In this document: positions 9,310 through 16,250 of the stretch, piece after piece
Layout: every line of letters begins with the position of its first letter
How positions within the stretch are numbered: the first letter of the stretch is position 1
Assembly (NCBI GenBank): GCA_001662425.1
Contig: BDDC01002103.1
Location: forward strand, 1 to 16,250
Length of the DNA: 16,250 bases
Direction: 5' to 3'
Origin: Chlamydomonas sphaeroides
Lineage: Eukaryota > Chlorophyta > Chlorophyceae > Chlamydomonadales > Chlamydomonadaceae
Made by a program: the position numbers and the translations under genes
The notes under the pieces: model-generated
Told to the model about the DNA's origin: nothing
The model's input: the letters and a program-made list of their open reading frames with translations, nothing else
Database searches by the model: none

Positions 9310-9984
9310 CGCTCGGCCGCCGGCCCGAAAGCGCGCGGTTGCCCAAAGAACGCTGTTTTGCGAAGGCAGCACGGTGTAGAAGCAGACGGAGTCAACGGTA
9401 TCTCCCGGAGGGTGCAGGGGCCAGGTGGCCCTCCTGGCAGGGACCTCGCCCCTGGCGGCGGGGAGTCCGGGACCTCAAACGGGCTCAGCGCCGCTCACTT
9501 CTGGGTTGCCTGCCAGCAAGTGAGCATCTCGCTCATATATTGCGCATAACATTCCACGCGCTGCGCTGTTGCACCAGAACGCACATGTGCGCAGAACCTG
9601 GCCTGCGCCGCTGCTCGTGCCGATGCCCGTCAGTGTCGATCGCCGTTGCCTGCACCCTGCAGCAGGCTGTCCGCAGGAGGCGGCTGAGCTCAAGCGCCAA
9701 CCGTGCGCCCGACACGTGGTGGCACCCCTGCCCGGCGCCTGGCTCTTGTTTACGCTGGAACCCTGGATGGCCGAGCCGTGAGCGGGCACTGGCCGGGGAC
9801 ACAGCAGCACGGGATGCGCTGCGTGGCACACGAGTGCCGCTTCCAGCGGTTGGCCGTTGGCGTCCAGAGGCGGGCGGCCACGAGCCAGGCAGGCGGCGCT
9901 GTATGCCCGGGTGGTCCGCCCGGCATCACGGCTTCAGTGCAGCTGCGCAACCTCCATGCAACCGCGGCCGGATCCCTGGCCGCG
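9310..9984. other. Convergent intergenic region, no gene recognised
   Basis: About 670 bases lie between the predicted ends of the + strand CEP19-like gene and the - strand dioxygenase gene. A + strand open frame of 276 codons (9306-10136) spans it but starts at GTG, runs into the neighbouring 3' UTR and is Arg, Pro and Cys-rich without any motif I recognise. I therefore treat the region as spacer, with a small chance of an unrecognised gene. Confidence 0.5.
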
Positions 9985-9989
9985 TTACA
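9985..9989 (-). terminator. Candidate poly(A) signal TGTAA (- strand) for the dioxygenase gene
   Basis: TTACA on the + strand is TGTAA on the - strand, about 540 bases after the dioxygenase stop. No closer copy was seen. Confidence 0.5.
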
Positions 9990-10524
9990 CTCGCCTGCTC
10001 CAGTCCTGCGGCGACCAGCCCCACCAGGGCCCATGGACATGAAAGCCAGCACGTACCGGCATGTGGCCTCGCAAGGGCCGGGCGGGCACAGGCCCACGTC
10101 ACCGCAAAGGGCCCTCGCTGCTCCGCAACAACATGACACGGGCGGCCAGCGACCCCAGCGCTAGACCCCCGAAGCCTGGGCTCGGTGCCGCTTCTCCGCT
10201 CCGCGGCATGACATGGGCCGCCGCCCCACCAGCTTCCCAGGCCTGGGCGCCACTGCGCTCCCTGTCCAACGGCGGCCGCGTGTCTGACGCGGCAGGCAGT
10301 CCCTGCAGGCGGGTGGGCATGGAGGTGAGTTCGTCATCAGGCGCACCATCCGAGCCCCTGCCCACGGTGCCATCCAAGGGGAGGCGGCGTGGGGAGGCGG
10401 GGCTGCCACGTGCCACTCCGGAACGGCGAGGCGCGGCCGGCATTCCCCCGTGCGACCTACCTCACAGGCGCGGCGCTGGGCTTGTGCAGGACCGCCGCTG
10501 CTGGGGACCGTCCTCCGCACAGAC
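9990..10524 (-). other. Probable 3' UTR of the dioxygenase gene
   Basis: About 535 bases run between the dioxygenase stop codon and its candidate poly(A) signal. No conserved protein segment or structured RNA was recognised. Confidence 0.55.
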
Positions 10525-12173
10525 TCAGGCCGGGCGTGCAAGCACATCGCTGCGGAGCAGCCACTTTTCGCAGCCGCGCCCCACGGGCCGCCCCTCGTGT
10601 AGCAGGCAGTCGGGGCCCTGCGAACACAGCACGACACAGCGCGCAGCACACACGCAGGGCTTCAGGCCGGGTCTGGCTGGGGCCGCGGGGGCATTGGTCC
10701 CGGCCCCAAGCAGCCTTCCCCGACAGGGCCCCGACCCCCGGTCCCGGCCCCAGCTGCCAGCGCAGCACCGCCAGACCCTGCCCTACCCTCATCTCAATGA
10801 TTTCACTGTTGCTGGCACGACGTGATGCACACAGCACATGGCTGTGAGCCTGCGTCCCCCACGCCCCGGGCCCCACCTGTGCGTGCACCACCACAAGGCC
10901 CTGCTCCGGCTTGATGCTGAGCACCTCGCGCCCCCGGCTGCGGTAAAAGGCCGTCTCGCCGCCTGCACCACAGTCCGTGGCAACAGCAGAACCCACAATG
11001 TCATGACACAGCGGCAGGCAGGTACCACAGCCGGCCCGTGGCGGGGCACTCAGCCGACCCCGAGGACGCCCCGTGCTCACCCGAGCCCACTTCGTTCAGG
11101 TACAGTAGCAGCGTGTAGGCAGAGGCGCGGCGTGTGGCTGGGCACACGTCCTCCTCGTCAAAGTGCGGGCCAAAGCCCTGACCCTCCTTGTACCTGCACG
11201 GGAGGACGACGATGCCGCACTGCGTGCAATTAAACCCAGATCCCTAGATCCACATCCAGCCCTGGAGTGCCCCGCCAGAGTTCCAATCAAACGCCAAGCA
11301 CCAACCCCCGAGCGCCCCGGCAGCTCCGAGTGCTAATGACCATGCGCAACGAAGCCGCCACGGAACTGCCATGACTGGATGCGGTGCGGGCATCCTCCCA
11401 GCACGCGCATGTGCACCCCTTCACGCGCCACTTCACCACCTGGACCCAGGGCTGCTCCGACCCCCAGTTCGCACCTCGCCGCCTGCCTCCCAGAAGCGCC
11501 CAGGCCCACGGTCAACTCCTTGCCGCCATCCCTGGCCCCCGGCACATCCCTTGGCGCCTGCCTTTGTGCGCACACCTGTATACGCGCCACTTTGCGTTAA
11601 GACCGTCGGGTACATCCCCACGCGTCGTGTGGGTAAGGCGCGACGTCAGGGGGCCCGCGATGGCCGCCCAAACAGCAGCGCTGAGCTCGGGGGACTGGAA
11701 CTCCACCCGATCGACGTCGCGCCACGCTATGCTCTTGGTCTGTGCGTGAGCCACACGCGTGAGGGGGCAGTTGGCCTGCGGGAATGCAGCATGCAGGTTT
11801 GGGGAGGGGCGGTGAGACGTGGGTTGCAGGAGCCGGCGAGGAGGGGTGGAGTTTGGCCGCCAGGGCGGGAGCGGGGGGGAGGGGGTGCGAGGTGGCGCGT
11901 GCAGCGTTCCGCCCACCTCCGTGTAGCCCTGACCAATCCCACCTTCAGGTAATCAAGCAGACCGTTGCATTCCAAGGCCGACAGAGCGCTGTGTAGCGCC
12001 CATATTGTCGGGGCCTCGTCTGGATAGAGGGCCTGCAGCTCTAGCCCCGCCTTAGGCGCCAGCTTCGGCAGCTTTGGCAGCTGGCCACCGGCAGGCCCAC
12101 CGGTAGGCTGCTGCTGGCCCTTGGCTGACGGAGATGCATCGGCCTGTTTCTTCAGCTGCTTCTTCGGTGGCAT
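10525..12173 (-). CDS. 2-oxoglutarate/Fe(II) dioxygenase, prolyl-4-hydroxylase-like
   Basis: Exons, in transcript order, 12173-11943, 11739-11576, 11193-11081, 10962-10877 and 10617-10525 encode 228 residues. These enzymes use Fe(II), O2 and 2-oxoglutarate to hydroxylate a substrate, often protein proline. The iron ligands are visible as GPHFDE (His142, Asp144) and LLHEG (His205); Arg220 in LLRSDV is the likely 2-oxoglutarate anchor. Supporting family blocks are AWRDVDRVEF, GLNAKWRVYRYKEGQGF, SAYTLLLYLNE and GGETAFYRSRG. It resembles the small plant family with the RDNDR and RFYRY motifs more than collagen-type P4H. The first 40 residues are a Lys/Gln/Pro-rich low-complexity arm (PPKKQLKK) that may be disordered or nuclear-targeting; no signal peptide or membrane segment is seen, so a cytosolic or nuclear site is inferred. 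The start has A at -3 (caaaATGcc). All catalytic residues are present, so it should be active. The substrate is unknown. Confidence 0.9.
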
Positions 12174-12373
12174 TTTGGCTGCGTCTCACTCGCCAACGGG
12201 CAATCTGGCAACGATTAGACAGAAGCCGCACCAACGCAACGACAGCGCTGAAGAAGAGTCCGAGATGAGTCGCAGTCTCTTGTGTGTGTGTGACAAACAA
12301 TACAGTCAGGGCGACAGACAGGATTGAGGGCTTCTCAGAGTGCAAGTGATAAGAAAGAAAGCAGCCGCGCGAG
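12174..12373 (-). promoter_or_regulatory. Short promoter/5' UTR between EHD 3' end and dioxygenase start
   Basis: Only about 200 bases separate the predicted poly(A) site of the upstream EHD gene from the dioxygenase start codon. The stretch is richer in A and T than the flanking exons. No TATA box was identified. Confidence 0.45.
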
Positions 12374-12378
12374 TTACA
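12374..12378 (-). terminator. Candidate poly(A) signal TGTAA (- strand) for EHD gene
   Basis: TTACA on the + strand is TGTAA on the - strand, about 505 bases past the EHD stop codon, and is the first copy seen after it. Confidence 0.55.
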
Positions 12379-12881
12379 GCGCCTGCGCACGAACCGCGCG
12401 TTCCGTGCATACCCGCCCGACCCTCCTCCCGGTGAAAGACCTGAACCCTGGCCTTCGCATGCACCTCCAGAAGCGACCACAGCTCCCGCGCAAAGGTGGC
12501 GCCTGGCAGTGCAGCGCAGAGCAGCACCGGGGCCAGCCACACGGCGCAGCACTGGCCGTGGAGCAAACAGCAACCCCCAACCGTTCCCAGCACCCCCCAA
12601 CGCCCCCGCCAGCGCTGCCAGCAGCAGCCCAAAACTGCAACCCCAGCCCACCTACTGCCCGGGAGCTCCCCTGGCTCGGCCCCTAGCCACCCAGGCCCTC
12701 GCCGCCAGCCAGCAAGCCCACACCCCCCACAGCACCATGCCCCTCTAGCGATGCATGCCCCGCCGCCCGCTCCCTTGGCACCCTCGTCCTCTCCCCGTCC
12801 TAGCCCCCCGCCCCGCCCCCCACAATACACACCCATCGTGCGCTGCCCGTTTCCCGCCAGCCCTGCGCTGCCACTTCTGGC
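12379..12881 (-). other. Probable 3' UTR of the EHD gene
   Basis: About 500 bases run from the EHD stop to its candidate poly(A) signal. On the + strand it is C, A and Pro-codon rich, which yields long artificial open frames. Nothing conserved was recognised. Confidence 0.55.
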
Positions 12882-15800
12882 TCAGGGGAAGGGGTTGTCG
12901 AACTGCTTGACCAGGTTGGGGATGTCCACCGACAGCACCGCATCCAGCGCCGCCACCATGGACTTGCCAACCTGCGGTCCGAGGGGCGCACCACGGGAGT
13001 AACGAATAAACTACCGTAGGACCACCGTATAATTTCCGTAGTTGCAGATCTCCTCGCCTATGGGGCGGGAAGGGGGACGGCATCGCTTGCAGGGCCTGTG
13101 CTGGACTGCCGCTAGGTTACGGTAGCTGGCGCTGCAGCAAGCGTCCGCTGCGTTCCTAGTTGTTCGTGGGTGTCGGCGCGCATCGCTGCTTGCCTTGGGG
13201 AAGGCCAGCAGGTCGAAGCCGTTGAGGATGTCGCGGAAGCGGTGTGGGTCGGGGAAGTCGCCGCGGGGCAGGTGGTACTCGCGCTGCACCTGCGGCGGCC
13301 CCGGACAGGAGCAGGCGGACGGGGGAAGAGAAGCACCACGGTCAAGCTACACCGGCAATGCGCGTAGTCACGTAGGCACTTAGGCATTTGCGGACCGGCG
13401 GACCGGTGGCAGGCATGGGGGTTGCAGGTTTGGCGGCCGCGCGGTGGGAGCTGGGCCCCCAGCCAGCCCGTGCCCCGTTCGCAGGGTCGCTGCCCCACCG
13501 CCTCGAAGTTGCCGATGATGTCTTCCAGCAGCTTCTTCTGCGCCTTCTCCTTGCCAAACATGGAGGGCATCTGCTTGCGCAGGTGGCCGATGAGCTGCGG
13601 GGCGTCGAGGCAGGGAGCGAGGGAGGGGCGGGGTGGGGTTTGGACGTTGCAGCTGTCTGGTGTGGCAGGTCGTCGAAGCTGCCTGCCCGCCCGGCCTGCG
13701 CCATGCCTGCCTCGCCACCAAACGAAAATGCTGCCGAAACCCTCAGTCCCTTCCCCTTCCCCTCCCTCGCCCCCAAGGGCACACCAGGATGTGGATCTTG
13801 GCGGCGCGCACTCGCTTGACAAACTCGTTGATCTTGCGGTCCGTGGACCGCTGCGGGATGTCGTACAGGTCGGCCAGCAGCTGCCGTACGGCAGGCGGCG
13901 CGAGGGGCAGAGGGCGGGACGCGTGTCAGCGAGCATCTGGGACGAAAGCGGTCACGGGGAACAGAGGCGGCCGGGCGAGGGTTGGGCAAGGCACAGCCTG
14001 CACTGCGCGGCATTGCCAGGCAGGGCAGCCGTGCGGCCGAAGCCCGCGGGCGCCAACTGCCCCACTCAGCGCTAGCGGCGCCGCGCACCTGCTTCTGCTC
14101 CGCCTCGAACAGGGGCTTGCCGTAGGGGTTGACCTTCTCGTTGATGGGCGCCTCGCTGTTGAAGGAGCCCACGTACACCTGGCGGGGGGAAGGGGGAGGG
14201 AGCAGGGTATGGGTTCGTGCCACAGCGTGTGGCGCACAATGCCTAGGTTTGTGCGCGACCTCCAGTCCTGCCCTCCGCGCCCCGCCATGAGGCGCCGCCT
14301 CGTCCGCCGCCCCCTCCATGGCGGCCAGCCGACGACCGTAAGCCGACTGCCGCGCAGGCCTCGCAGCGTCATGCCGTTGGACCCACAACAGCGGCGGGGG
14401 TGCCCCGCCCCCGACGCCCCGCCGCCTCACCGCCTCACCTTGCAGACCTCGGGGCTGCGGAAGACCTTGCCCAGGCTCCACATGAGCGCGCCGTACACCC
14501 GCATCAGCTGCTGCTGGTCCACCTGCGACAGGATGGGGTCGGCGGGGCGCAGGGGAGGGGGGAGCAAGGGAGGCACGAGGGCAGCTGGGCCGCATGCATG
14601 GCTAGAGGCTGGGGCTGCGGTGGGATGGCCGGGTGCAGCGGTGCGTGTGCGCGCTGGGGCCCCCCGGGGTGCACTGCGCCATCCCGCGACACGACACGAT
14701 CCGGCGCGGGCAGGCATGGGGCATGGGGCGCCCCGCACCTCCCCCGCGTGCAACCCACTCCCGCCCCAGCCGCCTGCCCTCCTGCCTGCGCCTCACCTGG
14801 TCGGCCTTGTTGAGGATGACGCGCACCTTGTCGTCGTGGCCGCGGAGGCAGTTGATGACCTGCGGGGCGGGCGTGGCGAGGGGACAGGGGAGGCGTGGGG
14901 CCAGCGCGGGGAGTGTACTAAGGGAGCGGCGAACTAGTCAGCCGATACCGAGCGTGGGGGCAGCGCGTTGAGCGGGCCAGCTCCAGGGGTGCGTGTGAAG
15001 GCCGTGGTCGGGCCCTGCGCTGCCCTCTCCTGCGCTGCCCTCTCCTGCGCTGCCCTCTCCTGTGCTGGCCGGCCACCATGCGCGCGGCCTCACGCTCTTG
15101 AATTCATCGCTGATGTCGAGCTTATAGGGGTCGAAGAGCAGGAAGATGAGGTCGCAGCGCGCGGCAAACCACTCGCAGATCTCCACAAAGTTGTAGGCGC
15201 GCTCGATGCGCTGCTTCTCGCCCGAGAGCACACCTGGGAGGCGAGGGTTGGGAGCGAGGGGGCGGGTGGCAAGGAGGCAGATCAGGATGAAGACCCAGCC
15301 AAACACATCACCACACATGTGCACGCCAGCGGGGACACACGCACGACCGCGCTGCCGCACCCGGCGTGTCCTTTTTGCACGTCATACCGCACGGTGCGTA
15401 CGGTATCGAGACATCAAGGCACCGTAACTCTAATTGAGCGTCGCAGCTCACCCGGCGTGTCTACCAGGCTGATCTCCTCCAGCAGCCGCGCGGGGCACTG
15501 GCTGCCCTCGAAGCGGCTGAGGAAGCCGGTGCCGAAGGAGGACAGCCCCTGGTAGGGCTTGTCCGGCTGAACCGCCAGCGTGTTGCCGGGGATGCGCCGC
15601 TCCTCGGCGCCGTGGAACACCTGGGCGGGAGGGACGGGGGAGGGGCGAGGGTGAGAAGGTATCACATAGGCACACCTCCTCGAAGAGGGTAGGAGAGAGG
15701 GGCAGGGGAGCGCAGGGCGCGGACGGGGGGCCGTGTGGGCTCTGCGAGTTGGGCCACCGAAAGGCATGGGAGCTGGAAGACCGCCATTGTCGCCAGAGGC

Positions 15801-16048
15801 CAGACCACAGACCACCGCCCCGCCTCTGGCCCTGCCCAACGCGCGCCGCTCTGACTTTCCCTGGCCGCGCCCTGGCTTTCTGCCGTTTCGCCGCCCTGAT
15901 CTTTCGCTGCCACGCCGACCCCCGCCCTTGTGTCCGCTGCCGCAGTCCGCTGTGCTCACCACCACGAAGCGGTCCGTGGTGGGCTCTGGCCCGATGTGCG
16001 TGCCCGGGTAGTCCCTGCCCAGCAGGTACTTGATGAACGTGGTCTTGC
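12882..16048 (-). CDS. EHD: EHD-family dynamin-like ATPase, plant type, 3' part (5' exons outside window)
   Basis: Ten exons, in transcript order 16048-15960, 15620-15452, 15233-15094, 14859-14797, 14522-14439, 14178-14089, 13880-13785, 13594-13499, 13289-13194, 12971-12882, join in frame into about 336 residues. EHDs bind ATP, oligomerise on and tubulate membranes, and act in endocytic recycling. Visible motifs are the P-loop end GKTTFIKYLLG, switch Thr in EPTTDRF, G3 as SLVDTPG, G4 as LNKAD, the family signature QQLMRVYGALMWSLGK, and the helical region KINEFVKRVRAAK, MPSMFGKEKAQKK and REYHLPRGDFP. The protein stops at DIPNLVKQFDNPFP with no C-terminal EH domain. PINEKVNPYGKPLFEAEQ and this ending match plant EHDs, whose EH domains are N-terminal, so those exons should lie right of the window. 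The last intron starts with GC rather than GT. The family call is very firm. Confidence 0.95.
12972..13193 (-). other. GC-AG intron of the EHD gene
   Basis: On the - strand the exon ends CCCAAG and is followed by GCAAGC, the standard context of a rare GC donor; the acceptor is ACCGCAG at 12972-12978. Splicing joins LLAFPK to VGKSMVAALD and restores the conserved C-terminus. No usable GT donor lies at the exon end, and reading through gives 61 unrelated residues before a stop at 13011-13013. Confidence 0.85.
15016..15066 (-). repeat. 15-base tandem repeat in an EHD intron
   Basis: Three exact copies of tgcgctgccctctcc (15016-15030, 15031-15045, 15046-15060) are followed by a partial fourth with one change. 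They lie in the intron 14860-15093. On the sense (-) strand the array is purine-rich and lies just after the donor of the exon ending at 15094. Confidence 0.95.
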
Positions 16049-16250
16049 CTGGGCAGGGTGGAAGAGGAGACGAAGGGACAGGAGAGGACAGGGAGGTAGC
16101 GGGCGGCGCATTAGCACGCTGGATGGTCGCGGCGAAAGGGCCTGTCTGCCGCCCACACGCCCTGTCGCCGCGCACGCGCAGGCCCTAGCAGCTTCATGCG
16201 GCAAGGCGGCAACCCGCCCACCCACCCACCCACCCACCCACCCACCCACC
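16049..16250 (-). other. Partial intron of the EHD gene
   Basis: The sequence upstream of the P-loop exon carries an AG acceptor at 16049-16050 and no match to the EHD segment that should precede GKTTF. The exon carrying the first half of the P-loop is therefore beyond the right edge. Confidence 0.75.
16217..16250. repeat. (CCCA)n tetranucleotide repeat running off the right edge
   Basis: Eight full CCCA units plus two bases reach the window end, so the true length is unknown. On the EHD sense strand this is (TGGG)n, a G-quadruplex-forming type of sequence, in an intron. Confidence 0.95.

Noticed and set aside
7972..9372. Open frame of 466 codons on the - strand
   Set aside because: It is antisense to conserved CEP19 exons 6 and 7 and consists of Pro/Ser/Arg low-complexity sequence, a mirror of GC-rich coding sequence.
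9306..10136. Open frame of 276 codons on the + strand in the convergent zone
   Set aside because: It starts at GTG, is Arg/Pro/Cys-rich without any family motif, and overlaps the predicted 3' UTR of the opposite-strand dioxygenase. Stop codons are rare at this GC content, so such frames are expected.
13011..13289. Alternative EHD C-terminus by reading past AFPK into the intron
   Set aside because: The added residues match nothing in EHDs, whereas splicing with a GC donor restores a conserved ending. It is kept only as a possible minor isoform.
13633..14937. Open frame of 434 codons on the + strand
   Set aside because: It is antisense to four conserved EHD exons and has shadow composition.
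15016..15066. CRISPR-like regular repeats
   Set aside because: The units are directly adjacent with no spacers, in an intron of a eukaryotic gene.
16049..16250. Gly/Trp/Val repeat protein from the CCCA tract
   Set aside because: The apparent repeats come from translating a simple tetranucleotide tract in an intron.

Overview
The window reads as nuclear DNA of a GC-rich green alga (chlorophyte). Every gene is split into short exons by introns of about 90 to 600 bases. I count 25 donor sites, 24 of them GT and one GC, and all the matching acceptors are AG. Third codon positions are mostly G or C. A TGTAA motif, the usual green-algal poly(A) signal, lies a few hundred bases past each stop codon. 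Protein matches were recognised by eye from conserved motifs. The genus cannot be named from this alone. A CEP19 homologue suggests a lineage that has, or recently had, cilia.

Five protein genes are visible. On the + strand: (1) the 3' part of a DCN1-like cullin-neddylation factor (exons 567-2895, 5' exons off the left edge); (2) a two-exon, membrane-anchored NAT8-like GNAT acetyltransferase (3793-5120); (3) a seven-exon CEP19-like centrosome and basal-body protein (6126-8573). On the - strand: (4) a five-exon 2-oxoglutarate/Fe(II) dioxygenase of the prolyl-4-hydroxylase type (12173 down to 10525); (5) the 3' ten exons of a plant-type EHD dynamin-like ATPase (16048 down to 12882, with the P-loop start and N-terminal EH region off the right edge). 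Genes 1 to 3 run head-to-tail and converge on genes 4 and 5. The convergent zone, about 9300-9985, holds nothing I can identify.

The genes are not an operon and do not form one pathway. At most, CEP19 and EHD both belong to families linked to cilium assembly in other organisms, which is probably coincidence here. Reading frames stay intact across every junction I placed, so the five models are internally consistent. Many long open frames on both strands are by-products of the high GC content. Non-coding parts hold G-rich and CCCA simple repeats, 15-base tandem repeats and one perfect 17-base intronic inverted repeat. I found no CRISPR array, tRNA, rRNA, mobile element or prokaryotic-style system.
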